A stretch of DNA of 64,000 nucleotides from Bradyrhizobium sp. sGM-13 (GTDB taxonomy: Bacteria > Pseudomonadota > Alphaproteobacteria > Rhizobiales > Xanthobacteraceae): NCBI RefSeq assembly GCF_018398875.1, contig NZ_JAGWDK010000010.1, positions 124,001-188,000 on the forward strand, in the 5' to 3' direction. A program made the translations under genes and the position numbers. Position 1 is the stretch's first letter. Each line of letters opens with the position of its first letter. The notes beneath the pieces are model-generated. The model saw only the letters and a list, made by a program, of their open reading frames with translations. It did no database searches and had not been told where the DNA came from. Positions 26,730 to 35,615 of the stretch are shown piece by piece.

Positions 26730-28991
26730 CTAAAACCTGTACGTAGCGCTCCCCAGCACGGTGCGGCCGATGCCGAAGAAGCAGTCGCCGCGCGCCAGGC
26801 AGGTCGTGACATGGCGCTTGTCGGCGATGTTGCTGGCATTGACCTGAAACCGCCACGGGCGGGTTTCATAGCGGATCATAGCGTCGAACAGCGTATAGTC
26901 GGGTGTGCGGATGGCGTCGGCGCCGTCCCAGGACTCGCCGATATAGCGCACGCCGCTGCCGATCGTGACGCCCGGCAGGCCGAGCGCGGTGAGACGGTAT
27001 TTCGCCCATAGCGAGGCTTGGTGCTCGGGAACGGTTTCGACACGCTTGCCGGCATTGTCACCGCTTTCCACCCGGGCGTCGAGGTGGGAATAGGCGCCGA
27101 TCAGATCGAGATCCGGCGTCACGCGGCTGATCACCTCGAGTTCGGCGCCGCGAATCCGCACCTGGCCGGTCTGGACCGAGAACACGGAGCCGCCGGGATC
27201 GCTCGCCAGCCGGTTCTTCTCGGTGGTGTCGAAAATCGCGCCGTTGATCGCCGTGCCGGGCATTGGATTGTACTTGAACCCCAGTTCCACCATTTCGCCC
27301 TGCTGCGCCTTGCAGGTACCGCCGACGCAGGCGGAGCCGAAGACCGGCGTGAACGACTGCGCATAGGTGACGTAGGGCGTCAGCCCGAACGGCAGTTCGT
27401 ACATCAGTCCCGCGCGGCCGGTGGTCGCCTTGGTGTCCTCACTCGGCGATCCCTGCACATTGTTCCCAACGAAATCCTGACGAACGCCGAGAACGGCCAG
27501 CCACGGTCCGAGTCGCATCTGGTCCTGCGCATAAAGCCCAAGCTGGCTTTGCCGCAGGTCAGGCTCCGGCGAAAGCACTGGTGGGGTCACAGCCGTATAA
27601 ACCGGGGCGTAGAGATCGAACGGTGTGGTGTCGTAGCCGGAGCCGGATCGCGCGCGCTCCTTGAGAACGCGGTAGTCGAGGCCGACCAGCGCCTTATGGA
27701 GCACTGGGCCGGTGCCGAATTTCAGCTCGATATTGCTGTCCGAGGTCAAACTGTCCTTGCTGGTTTCGCGGCTGTAGATAAAGCGCTCCACGGTGCGCCG
27801 CGTCGGATCGAGAAACGGAAAATTCGGATTCGGCGGATCGTACGGATCGCCATAGACGTTCGGGTAGGCCGACCGGTGAATGCCTTCGACATGCGCGAAG
27901 CGAACGTTCTGCCGGATCTTCACGGCGTTGTTGACCCTATGCTCGAACAGGCTGGAGACCGCGCCGGTCTCGGTCTGGTACTTCTCGAAGTTCGGATCGC
28001 TGGCAAAGCGCCGCACCGGGATCAGGCCGTTCGGCCCGGGATACAGCGTGCCCTCATGCGGCAGGAATGCCGTGGAAACGCCGGTGTTGTCCTTCTGATA
28101 CGTGCCGAGCACGGTCCAACTGGTGTTGTTGGTCGGCCGCCAGGTCAGCGATGGCGCCAGCACGATGCGATCATCAGGCACGTAATCGGTCTGCGAATTG
28201 CTGTCGCGGAGCACGCCGATGAAGCGATACAGCCACTCACCGTCCTTGGTCAGCTTGCCGGTCGAATCCATCAGCACCTGCTTGCGGTTGAAGCTGCCGA
28301 ATTGCACGCCTATTTCGTTGAAGCTTTCCGCCTGCGGACGTTTCGAAATCAAGTTCAGAAGGCCGGCCGTCGAGGTGTCGCCATAGAGCACCGACGACGG
28401 GCCACGCAGAACCTCGATACGCTCGATCGTGTAGGGCTCGGGCCGCCATTCGTTGAACTGCCACGTGTTCACCATGCGGGTGCCGTCGAGATAGATATTC
28501 GGGTCCTGGCCGCGGATGCGCGGGTAGTCGCCGCGGGAATCCGGCCCCAAGGCGTCGGCGAACACGCCGGGCACGTAGCGCAGCGATTCCTGCACGGTGA
28601 CCGCACCCTGATCGGTGACGCGATCGGCGGTAACCACCGTGATCGATTGCGGCGTTTCACGCAGCGGCGTGTCGGTTTTGGTGCCGGTGCCGCTCTGGTT
28701 GGCGAGATAGCCGCGCACCGGGCCGGTGCCCGTTTCCGCGCGTGCGTCGGCCGCAGCCGCGGCATCGGGCGCTGTCTGCGCGCGCTGCGCCGCGCGGCGG
28801 CTCGCCGCAGAGCTGGCTTGCCTGGGCGCGGGGCGCGATCGCGCGGCCGGCGGACGTGAGGGCTGGTCGACGACGACCGCCGGCAATTCTCGCGCGGACG
28901 ATTGCGCCTGCGCCGGCGTTACGTCGATCATCGCGGCGAGAATCGGCAGCGCGGCGCCGAGCCATCCCGCGGTCTTCAAACTTGCAGTCAT
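26730..28991 (-). CDS. TonB-dependent siderophore receptor (FhuA/FpvA-like)
   Basis: 753 aa; GAGGA upstream of the ATG. A signal peptide (to about residue 30, ending AQA) precedes a TonB-box-like ELPAVVV and an unusual Ala/Arg/Pro-rich low-complexity stretch (~residues 45-90). The plug domain follows: DTPLRETPQSITVVTADRV, PRIRGQDPNIYLDGTR and IEVLRGPSSVLYGDTSTAG. Then comes a 22-strand-type barrel ending in the typical aromatic residue (GSATYRF). It imports an Fe(III)-siderophore across the outer membrane; which one is unknown. No siderophore synthesis genes or inner-membrane transporter lie nearby. Confidence 0.93.
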   Translation of the reverse strand: MTASLKTAGWLGAALPILAAMIDVTPAQAQSSARELPAVVVDQPSRPPAARSRPAPRQASSAASRRAAQRAQTAPDAAAAADARAETGTGPVRGYLANQSGTGTKTDTPLRETPQSITVVTADRVTDQGAVTVQESLRYVPGVFADALGPDSRGDYPRIRGQDPNIYLDGTRMVNTWQFNEWRPEPYTIERIEVLRGPSSVLYGDTSTAGLLNLISKRPQAESFNEIGVQFGSFNRKQVLMDSTGKLTKDGEWLYRFIGVLRDSNSQTDYVPDDRIVLAPSLTWRPTNNTSWTVLGTYQKDNTGVSTAFLPHEGTLYPGPNGLIPVRRFASDPNFEKYQTETGAVSSLFEHRVNNAVKIRQNVRFAHVEGIHRSAYPNVYGDPYDPPNPNFPFLDPTRRTVERFIYSRETSKDSLTSDSNIELKFGTGPVLHKALVGLDYRVLKERARSGSGYDTTPFDLYAPVYTAVTPPVLSPEPDLRQSQLGLYAQDQMRLGPWLAVLGVRQDFVGNNVQGSPSEDTKATTGRAGLMYELPFGLTPYVTYAQSFTPVFGSACVGGTCKAQQGEMVELGFKYNPMPGTAINGAIFDTTEKNRLASDPGGSVFSVQTGQVRIRGAELEVISRVTPDLDLIGAYSHLDARVESGDNAGKRVETVPEHQASLWAKYRLTALGLPGVTIGSGVRYIGESWDGADAIRTPDYTLFDAMIRYETRPWRFQVNASNIADKRHVTTCLARGDCFFGIGRTVLGSATYRF

Positions 28992-29375
28992 TTCCAGTCC
29001 TCATCGCTTTGCGCGGGACCAGTAACAAGCGTGACCACTGCGATGAAGTGCGAGAAAGATACAACGGCGGGTCAATCACGCGTTTAGAATTAGTATTGCT
29101 CCAGTCTGCTGGATGCGGCGATCAACCAAATTAGAATCAGTCGAAGCAAACAGCGCAAAAAATTGTGATGACGCGCGATGGATGATTTCGCGCGAGTACA
29201 CTGAGCGACGTGATTGTTGCCGATCACCTGACACAACAGCAAGAGTGCCGTCCGCCATCATGCTGTGGTGCAGCAGCAGTCGCAGGGAACCGGCCAAAGC
29301 ATCAGGAACGACCAAAGCATCCGGAACAAAATGATGTCGTCCTGCGTCAGGAATCCATAAACCCAGGAGGTTCAG
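28992..29375. promoter_or_regulatory. Divergent control region of the receptor and the DUF892 gene
   Basis: 384 bp without a supported gene. On the receptor side, TTTAGAATTAGTATTG near 29084 contains one good half of an Irr/ICE-type iron box (TTTAGAA) but the second half is poor. On the other side three GGAAC motifs at 29286, 29305 and 29323 are spaced 19 and 18 bp apart, within near-repeats of CCAAAGCATCxGGAAC. GGAAC is the -35 element of EcfG-type general stress promoters. Confidence 0.45.
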
Positions 29376-29885
29376 ATGGGACTTTTCACGAAAGACATCA
29401 AAACCATGGAAGACATGTTCGTTCATGGCCTGCAGGACATCTATTATGCCGAGCACCAGATCACCAAGGCGTTGCCGAAGATGATCGAGAAGGCCACCAA
29501 CCGTGATCTCGTGGCCGGCCTCAAATCGCATCTCGAAGAAACCAACACCCAGATCGAGCGCCTGGAGAAGGTGTTTCAGAAGCTCGGCAAGCAACCCAAG
29601 GCAGCGGACTGTCCGGCGATCGACGGGCTTATCAAGGAAGCCGAGACGATCACGGCGGAAATCGACGACAACGCCGTGCTTGACGCCGCGATCGTGGCAG
29701 GCGCGCAGGCGGTCGAGCACTACGAGATCGCGCGATACGGCACGTTGATTGCCTGGGCCGAAGAGCTCGGCCATGACGACGTCGTTCGCTTCCTCACGAC
29801 CAACCTCAACGAAGAGAAGGCCGCCAACACCAAGCTCAACACGGTCGCGCTTCGCAAGGGCGTCAACAAGAAGGCCGTGGCCTAG
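29376..29885 (+). CDS. DUF892 (YciE/YciF-like) ferritin-like stress protein
   Basis: 169 aa with AGGAGG before the ATG. Four-helix-bundle protein with the family opening DMFVHGLQDIYYAEHQITKALPKM and carboxylate/His-rich helices (HLEETNTQIERLE; VAGAQAVEHYEIARYGTL) able to bind two metals. YciF-type proteins are induced by general stress. Upstream GGAAC motifs fit EcfG control, which is inferred. It is followed 45 bp later by a 29-aa membrane peptide gene. Confidence 0.93.
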   Translation: MGLFTKDIKTMEDMFVHGLQDIYYAEHQITKALPKMIEKATNRDLVAGLKSHLEETNTQIERLEKVFQKLGKQPKAADCPAIDGLIKEAETITAEIDDNAVLDAAIVAGAQAVEHYEIARYGTLIAWAEELGHDDVVRFLTTNLNEEKAANTKLNTVALRKGVNKKAVA

Positions 29886-29930
29886 GAACCAAAAATCCGC
29901 TGGATAGTTGTCTCTCGCTCGGAGGCAGGG

Positions 29931-30020
29931 ATGATGTCCGCAAAGGGTGCACTTCTTTGGATGACCGGCGTTCCGCTGTCGATCATTCTGCTGCTCGCAC
30001 TCTTCCTGCATCCCGGCTGA
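29931..30020 (+). CDS. 29-aa single-pass membrane peptide
   Basis: Predicted peptide begins MMSAKGALLWMTGVPLSI, continues with a Leu/Ile-rich membrane segment and ends LFLHPG. A strong ribosome binding site (GGAGG, 8 bp before the ATG at 29931; the ATG at 29934 is the alternative) supports translation. It follows the DUF892 gene by 45 bp on the same strand, so it may be co-expressed with the stress protein. No function is known to me. Confidence 0.7.
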   Translation: MMSAKGALLWMTGVPLSIILLLALFLHPG

Positions 30021-30041
30021 CGCGTTCGTTAGCAACGCGTC
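30019..30041 (+). terminator. Hairpin after the membrane-peptide gene, possible terminator
   Basis: Perfect 8-bp stem GACGCGTT/AACGCGTC with a 7-nt loop, overlapping the stop codon of the 29-aa gene. The T-run (GGGGTTTT) comes only about 10 nt later, so intrinsic termination is plausible but not clear. Confidence 0.4.
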
Positions 30042-30097
30042 AGATGCCGGGGTTTTCGATGCGGTGCGTCGTCACCTCAACCAGCATACGACTCCCC

Positions 30098-31231
30098 TCA
30101 CCTCACGGCAGACCGCGTTAAGGCATCGCGGTCGACTTCGATGCCGAGCCCAGGCCCGTCGGGCACGGCCACGACCCCGCCTGTGTGTTCGATCGGCCGG
30201 GTCAGGATAGCTTGGCGGATCGGATGCTCGGTCCGGTCGAACTCCAGGATTGGCTCGAGCGGCACCAGCGAGCGCGGGGTGTGGGAGGGCAGAACGGCAA
30301 GGAGCTGAAGCGATGCGGTGATCGCAATTCCGGTACCCCAGACATGCGGGTTGTACCTGACGCCGAACGCCTCCGCCATGTCGGCAATTTTCTTGCATTC
30401 GGAAAGGCCGCCCGCCGCGCAGGTATCGGGCTGGATGATGTCCATCGCGCGTGAAACCAGCACATCTCGAAAGCCGAACCGCGTGAATTCGCATTCGCCG
30501 CCCGCCACCGGAATCGAAATCGCCGATTTCACCTCGCGGTACCCCGCGATGTCTTCCGGCGGCACCGGCTCCTCGAACCATCCGATGTCGTAACGCTCGA
30601 TCATCCTGCCGAGACTGATCGCCGCCGTCGCATCGTAGGCGTGGTTGGCATCGACCATCAGCGCTATGCCGGGGCCGATCGCCTCGCGCACCGCGCGCGT
30701 CACGGCGGCATCCTCTTGCACGCCGAAGCCGACCTTCAGCTTCACCGCCTTAAATCCGTCGGCGACGTAACCTGCCGCCTCATCCGGCAGATAGCGCAGC
30801 GGATCGCCGGATTTGCGCCGGTACAGTCCCGTCGCATAGGACTGTACCTGGCTCCGGCTCGCACCGCCGAGCAATTGGTGGACGGGAACACCGAAATGTT
30901 TTCCCTTGATATCCCAGAGTGCAATATCAATGCCGCTCAAGGCTTCGATGACGACGCCTTTCTGGCCGTGATCGCGCAGCGCGGAATAGACCTTCTGCCA
31001 TAGAAAATCGGTCCTGAGCGGGTCCTCGCCGACCAGCAAGGGCATCACGCTACCGACCGCGGCTGCGGTGATCCGTGCCGGGCCGTAGCATTCGCCCCAG
31101 CCGGTCAGGCCGTCCTCGGTCTCGACTTCGACCACCATGGCAGTGCGCGTATCGTACCAGGCGCGCGAGTAAGCAAATGGCTCTGAGAGGGCCGCTTCAA
31201 GGACGTGGGCGCGAACGCTCCTGATTTTCAT
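30098..31231 (-). CDS. Mandelate racemase/muconate lactonizing enzyme-family protein
   Basis: 377 aa enolase-superfamily enzyme. The N-terminal capping domain is followed by a TIM barrel with catalytic K164-L-K166, metal ligands D194, E220 or E221, and E246, D268 in IIQPDTCAAGG, and H296 in NPHVWGTGIA. The KxK plus His/Asp dyad suits the mandelate racemase subgroup, usually sugar-acid dehydratases or racemases. The substrate cannot be read from the sequence. It stands alone on the minus strand, facing away from the YunG-like gene. Confidence 0.9.
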   Translation of the reverse strand: MKIRSVRAHVLEAALSEPFAYSRAWYDTRTAMVVEVETEDGLTGWGECYGPARITAAAVGSVMPLLVGEDPLRTDFLWQKVYSALRDHGQKGVVIEALSGIDIALWDIKGKHFGVPVHQLLGGASRSQVQSYATGLYRRKSGDPLRYLPDEAAGYVADGFKAVKLKVGFGVQEDAAVTRAVREAIGPGIALMVDANHAYDATAAISLGRMIERYDIGWFEEPVPPEDIAGYREVKSAISIPVAGGECEFTRFGFRDVLVSRAMDIIQPDTCAAGGLSECKKIADMAEAFGVRYNPHVWGTGIAITASLQLLAVLPSHTPRSLVPLEPILEFDRTEHPIRQAILTRPIEHTGGVVAVPDGPGLGIEVDRDALTRSAVR

Positions 31232-31422
31232 GACTGCTCTCCCCGCGGGACTTCCGATGCAGCCCGCTTGGATACAACAATAGCGGACCGGTCAAAGCGG
31301 AAAACCCCCGACGGCGCAACGCGAGGTGCGGGCTGTCGGCCGGACCGCGGGTCGCGCGATGGAGCGGTGGCGGACAACCTGCTAGAACGGCAGCCGGCAA
31401 ACGCTATCCCACGGGTATATCG

Positions 31423-31770
31423 ATGACGGCAGGCCGCCCATCGCTGATCGATCTCTATCACAGACTGCGCGAGGCCTGGTCGGCGGAGACGGGCGGAAAG
31501 TGGCGGTCCGACAATCCCGCGGCTGGACAATGTTCCGTGACGGCGCTGGTGGTCCAGGACGAATTGGGCGGCGAGATACTGAAAACAGACGTCAACGGCG
31601 CCTGGCACTTCTACAATCAGATCGAAGGGCGGCGCGTCGATTTCACCATGAGCCAGTTCGATAGCCCGATCGGCTATGATGACCTCCCGAGCAACCGACA
31701 GGAGGCGTTCGGCGACACCTCCGCAGCGCAATACGAACTGCTTCTTGGACGGATGCGATCAGGTTGTTGA
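31423..31770 (+). CDS. YunG-like small protein
   Basis: 115 aa. Conserved pattern W.....AGQCSVTALVVQDELGGEIL, then GAWHFYNQIEGRRVDFTMSQF, resembling the YunG family of uncharacterised proteins. The Cys-Ser-x-Thr-Ala element and a following His recall papain-like active sites, but this is only a suggestion. It has no obvious operon partner apart from the KTSC gene 53 bp downstream. Confidence 0.7.
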   Translation: MTAGRPSLIDLYHRLREAWSAETGGKWRSDNPAAGQCSVTALVVQDELGGEILKTDVNGAWHFYNQIEGRRVDFTMSQFDSPIGYDDLPSNRQEAFGDTSAAQYELLLGRMRSGC

Positions 31771-31823
31771 CCTCTCGAAACCTGCGGCTCGTGCCCCGGA
31801 CGCATGAAGGATGTTGACGCCAA

Positions 31824-32096
31824 ATGACCCGTATCGCCTTCATTCTCGTCTTGCTCTTCACCGCGCCCTGGGAAGCAGCCGAAATCGTTGAGGTGAAAGA
31901 TCGAGGCCCCGTCGACCTCGCGCGGTTCACCTGCCAGGACGTCACCCGCAGCAGCGTCATCAGCCGCGTATGCTACGACGGCGAAAGCCGGCACATGCTC
32001 ATCCAGCGCCACGCGGTCTATCATCAATATTGCGATGTGCCGAAGGACACCATCGATGCGTTTCTGAACGCGCCTTCGGTGGGCCGCCACTTTTAA
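31824..32096 (+). CDS. KTSC-domain protein with signal peptide
   Basis: 90 aa. An N-terminal signal peptide (MTRIAFILVLLFTAPWEAAE) precedes a KTSC-like domain: SSVISRVCYDGESRHMLIQ, VYHQYCDVPKDTIDAFL and the closing SVGRHF. In this family the canonical K-T-S-C tetrad follows the small beta domain; the last part is altered here. Three cysteines are spread through the mature region. Function unknown; probably periplasmic. Confidence 0.72.
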   Translation: MTRIAFILVLLFTAPWEAAEIVEVKDRGPVDLARFTCQDVTRSSVISRVCYDGESRHMLIQRHAVYHQYCDVPKDTIDAFLNAPSVGRHF

Positions 32097-32220
32097 CGCA
32101 AGCATTGAGACGGCCGGCCGCGAAGGCAACCGGCCTTACGGCTGTCGGCCCGGCAAAGCGCCGTCATCTCAGTGACGTCCCGCCTGCCCATTGTGGCCCG
32201 CGTGTCCTCGCGCCTCCGTG

Positions 32221-32249
32221 ATTTGACAATTCATCTACTTTTGTCAAAT
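32221..32249. promoter_or_regulatory. Inverted-repeat operator before the TetR gene of the molybdenum hydroxylase operon
   Basis: Perfect 9-bp arms ATTTGACAA and TTGTCAAAT separated by 11 bp, ending 7 bp before the TetR start codon. A further half, GTCAAAT, directly follows. The TTGACA inside the left arm could be a -35 element, so binding would block transcription. Autoregulation by the TetR protein is inferred from symmetry and position. Confidence 0.72.
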
Positions 32250-32256
32250 TCGTCAA

Positions 32257-32928
32257 ATGGCCCCGCGTACCCGCATTCTCGATGCCGCGATGCTGGTGTT
32301 TCGCCGGCACGGTTTTCGGCGCTCGTCGATCGAACAGGCGGCGGAAGCCGCCGGGCTGACGCGGCAGGCGCTCTACCATCATTTCAAATCCAAGGAAGCG
32401 CTGTTTCGCGCCGTCATCGAACGGCTGCATGAGGAGGCGCTCGCCGCCGAAGTCGCCGCGGCCGGCGCCGCCGAGAAGCAAGGCGGCAGCCTTGCCGATA
32501 TTCTCGTCGCATCGGTCTCCGCCAAGCTCGGGCAATTGGCCGCTTCGCTCGACGGCTCGCCGCATGTCGAGGAGCTGTTCTCCGAGCATCTCCTGCAGGC
32601 GCGCGACCTCTATCAGAAATATGCCGCCGCCTATGCGGATCAGCTCGACGCGACGATCACACGCGTTTGCCGCAAGCAGGGCCTCGTTCTCAACGCGGGC
32701 ATGACGCCACGCGATCTTGCGCGATGCGTGGAGATGGCGGTCAACGGCGCCAAATCCGCCTACCCCGCGATGCAGCCGGCCGATGCCTTTCTGAAGGATC
32801 TGGAAGTCATGTTGCGCACGCTGATCGCCGGGGCCGTCGGCCCGGCGAAGCCGCCGCGCGGGGCCAAACCGAAGCCAGCCAAAAAATCCGACAAGAAATC
32901 CGCCCGCAAACCTGGAGATCGCAGATGA
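32257..32928 (+). CDS. TetR-family regulator with basic C-terminal tail
   Basis: 223 aa. HTH in residues ~1-50 (RILDAAMLVFRRHGFRRSS, then QAAEAAGLTRQALYHHFKSKEALFRAV). The C-terminal ~30 residues are Lys/Pro/Ala rich (GAKPKPAKKSDKKSARK), which is unusual for TetR proteins and may add nucleic-acid contact or be disordered. Its TGA overlaps the ATG of the molybdenum hydroxylase gene, so regulator and enzyme are co-translated. Confidence 0.92.
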   Translation: MAPRTRILDAAMLVFRRHGFRRSSIEQAAEAAGLTRQALYHHFKSKEALFRAVIERLHEEALAAEVAAAGAAEKQGGSLADILVASVSAKLGQLAASLDGSPHVEELFSEHLLQARDLYQKYAAAYADQLDATITRVCRKQGLVLNAGMTPRDLARCVEMAVNGAKSAYPAMQPADAFLKDLEVMLRTLIAGAVGPAKPPRGAKPKPAKKSDKKSARKPGDRR

Positions 32929-35615
32929 GCACCATGACGATCAACGGCAAGCTCGCTCCCCTCCCCGACGATCCCGATGCGTTGCTGGTCGACGTCGTGC
33001 GCGACGCGCTCGACCTCACCGGCACCAAGCTTGTGTGCGGGGCCGGCGTCTGCGGCGCCTGCACGGTGCTGGTCGACGGCGAGCCTGCCGTGAGTTGCCT
33101 GATGCCGGCTCGATCAGCCGCGGATCGAAACGTGACCACGGTCGAAGGCATCGGCGCGGAAAAACTTCACCCGGTGCAGAAGGCCTTCATGGCGCACGAC
33201 GCCCTGCAATGCGGCTTCTGCACGCCGGGCTTCATCGTCGAGGCCGCGGCGTTTCACGATTCCTGGCGTGCGGCCAAGGGAACGGCGGTGCCCTCGCGCG
33301 AGGAAATCGGCGCGGCGCTGTCGGGGCATCTCTGCCGCTGCGGGGCCTATGACGGAATCTTTCGCGCCGTGGCGGATGCCTGCGCCGGCCGCTTCGACGG
33401 CGAGGAGTTCGTTCCGCCCCGCATGGAAGCGCGCGACAAGGTGACGGGATCGGCAAAGTATACCGTCGACATCCATCATGACGGCCAGCTCGAAGGCGTG
33501 ATCCTGCGCTCACCGTTCGCGCATGCGCGCATCGGTGAGCTCGATCTCACCGCCGTGCGCGCCATGCCGGGTGTAAGCGCGGCGATCTCGCTGCTCGGCG
33601 ACGACCGGATCGTCCGCTTCGTCGGCGAACCGATCGCGGCGGTCGCGGCCAGAGATCGCAAGACGGCGCTGGCCGCCATCGCTGCCATCAACCTCGTAAG
33701 CGAACGCCTGCCGTCGGTGATCGGGCTCGATGAAGCGCGCAGGGCCGATGCGCCCGTCGTGTTCGAAAAATCCACGCGCAAGAAGGCCGGCAACGTCTCC
33801 GAAGGAGCCGGTGCGCCGGCTTCCTGGAAAGGCAACATCCGCGGCCCCTCGGCGGCGTTCTCCAAGAAGCCGAAGAAGGTGCGAAGCTGGATCGACAGCG
33901 CGCGCTCCGCAAACAATCCGCTGCTGGTGGAGGGCACCTTCCGCACCGGCACGCAACAGCATGCCTGCCTAGAGCCGCATGCGGCGGTCGCGCGGTTCGA
34001 CGGCGACCGGCTCACCGTGCATGTCTCGACGCAAGCCGTGTTTCACCTGATGGAGCTGATCGCCAAGCGCTACAAGCTCGACCACGACAAGGTGCGCGTA
34101 ATTGCCGACCATGTCGGTGGCGGCTTTGGTTCGAAGGCTGCGCTTGGCGTGGAAACTACCACCGCGATTGAACTGGCACGCGACGCCAAGGCGCCGGTAC
34201 GCGTCGCCTACGATCGGCACGAGGAGCTTTCGGTCACCGGTTATCGACCGGCGGCGGAGATGAAGGTCGCACTGCTGCCGTCCGACCAGGGTAAATTGAA
34301 AGCGCTTTCGTTCGTCGCCTATGCCGATACGGGAGCTGCGACCAATTCAACCATCGCGGCACTGGCGCGCCTGATTTATCCGGCGGAAGGAAAGGAGCTC
34401 GCCGATTTCGACGTCATCAGCAATTTGCCGGCAGGCGCACCCTTCCGCGGCCCAGGCGGGCCCCCAATGGCGTTTGCGCTGGAGCAGGCGATCGACGAAG
34501 CGGCGGTGCGCATGAACATTGATCCGATTGCGCTGCGTAAACGCTGGGATCCCGATCCCAACCGTCAGCGGCTGTACGATTGGGCTTCGAGCCTCGAGGT
34601 CTGGCGCAACCGCAAGCCGGTCGCCGCGCAAAGCGGCCGTTATCGCCGCGGCGTCGGCGTCGCCACCGGCTACTGGCTCTATCTATGGCAGCCTGGCTCG
34701 AAGGTCGAAGTAGCCGTGAAGGGTGGACGCCTGATCGCGAGTACCGCGACGCAGGACATCGGCACCGGCACCCGCACCGTGATCGCCAATACGCTCGCAC
34801 GCGAGTTCGGGCTGGAGCCGCATGAGGTCGAGGTCCGGATCGGCGATTCAAAGCTGCCGGAAGGGCCGGGCTCGGGCGGCAGCCGTGTCACCGCTTCGGT
34901 GATCCCGCCGATGCTGCTGGCGATCGAGCAGTTGAAAGCCGCGATCCAGCAGAACGCAAAACGGCAACCGGTCCCCGGCTCCAACGCGCCATGGCGCGAA
35001 ATGCTCGCGGCCTCGCCCGACCTCTCCGCATCAGGCGTGCGGCCGGAAGACTCCAGGCGGATGGCGCCGGGCATCCAGTCGCCGCTCAAGCAGGCCGGCT
35101 TCATGGGTTGGATCTTCGGCTGGATGATGCGGCGCTTTTCCAATCTTGCGATCGGCGCCGGCGTGCCGAGCTCGGTGCAGGTTGTCGAACTCGAAATCGA
35201 TACCTGGCTCGGCCATGTCAGCGTCGTCAACGTTCATACCGGCATCGCGGTCGGCAAGATCGCAGCGCCGGCGCTGGCGCGAAGCCAGGCCACCGGCGCG
35301 GTCATTCAAGGCATCGGCTACGCGCTCTATGAAGCACGCGAGGTCGATTCCCGCACCGGCGACGTGCTCAGCGGCGGCATGGAGGACTATCGCATTCCCG
35401 GCATTGCGGACACGCCCATGATCGACGTGCATTTCGACCAGGGCGGATTCGATCACGTGCTCGGCGGCAGTGTCGGCATCGGCGAGGTCGCAACCGTGCC
35501 GACTTCGCCCGCAGTCGCCAATGCCATTCACCACGCCACCGGCGTTCGGCTGACCGAGTTGCCGATCCGCCCTGACCGTCTCGTCGCCGCGCTCAAAGGG
35601 AGGGCCGCCGCATGA
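32925..35615 (+). CDS. Molybdenum hydroxylase: 2Fe-2S subunit fused to molybdopterin-binding subunit
   Basis: 896 aa from the ATG at 32925 (overlapping the TetR stop). Residues 1-155 are a complete 2Fe-2S subunit with ligands C38, C43, C46, C58 and C96, C99, C137, C139. The large-subunit domain starts directly at ~165 (FVPPRMEARDKVTGSAKYT) and includes GGGFGSKAALG, APFRGPGGPPMAFALEQAID and GSGGSRVTAS, ending with GIGEVATVPTSPA, which holds the catalytic Glu. These are normally two polypeptides. The CoxL loop of CO dehydrogenase is absent, so an aldehyde or N-heterocycle oxidoreductase is likelier. No Tat signal is seen, so it should be cytoplasmic. Confidence 0.92.
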   Translation: MSTMTINGKLAPLPDDPDALLVDVVRDALDLTGTKLVCGAGVCGACTVLVDGEPAVSCLMPARSAADRNVTTVEGIGAEKLHPVQKAFMAHDALQCGFCTPGFIVEAAAFHDSWRAAKGTAVPSREEIGAALSGHLCRCGAYDGIFRAVADACAGRFDGEEFVPPRMEARDKVTGSAKYTVDIHHDGQLEGVILRSPFAHARIGELDLTAVRAMPGVSAAISLLGDDRIVRFVGEPIAAVAARDRKTALAAIAAINLVSERLPSVIGLDEARRADAPVVFEKSTRKKAGNVSEGAGAPASWKGNIRGPSAAFSKKPKKVRSWIDSARSANNPLLVEGTFRTGTQQHACLEPHAAVARFDGDRLTVHVSTQAVFHLMELIAKRYKLDHDKVRVIADHVGGGFGSKAALGVETTTAIELARDAKAPVRVAYDRHEELSVTGYRPAAEMKVALLPSDQGKLKALSFVAYADTGAATNSTIAALARLIYPAEGKELADFDVISNLPAGAPFRGPGGPPMAFALEQAIDEAAVRMNIDPIALRKRWDPDPNRQRLYDWASSLEVWRNRKPVAAQSGRYRRGVGVATGYWLYLWQPGSKVEVAVKGGRLIASTATQDIGTGTRTVIANTLAREFGLEPHEVEVRIGDSKLPEGPGSGGSRVTASVIPPMLLAIEQLKAAIQQNAKRQPVPGSNAPWREMLAASPDLSASGVRPEDSRRMAPGIQSPLKQAGFMGWIFGWMMRRFSNLAIGAGVPSSVQVVELEIDTWLGHVSVVNVHTGIAVGKIAAPALARSQATGAVIQGIGYALYEAREVDSRTGDVLSGGMEDYRIPGIADTPMIDVHFDQGGFDHVLGGSVGIGEVATVPTSPAVANAIHHATGVRLTELPIRPDRLVAALKGRAAA

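Noticed and set aside
27018..28859. 613-codon plus-strand frame over the siderophore receptor
   Set aside because: Antisense shadow of a well-defined TonB receptor gene.
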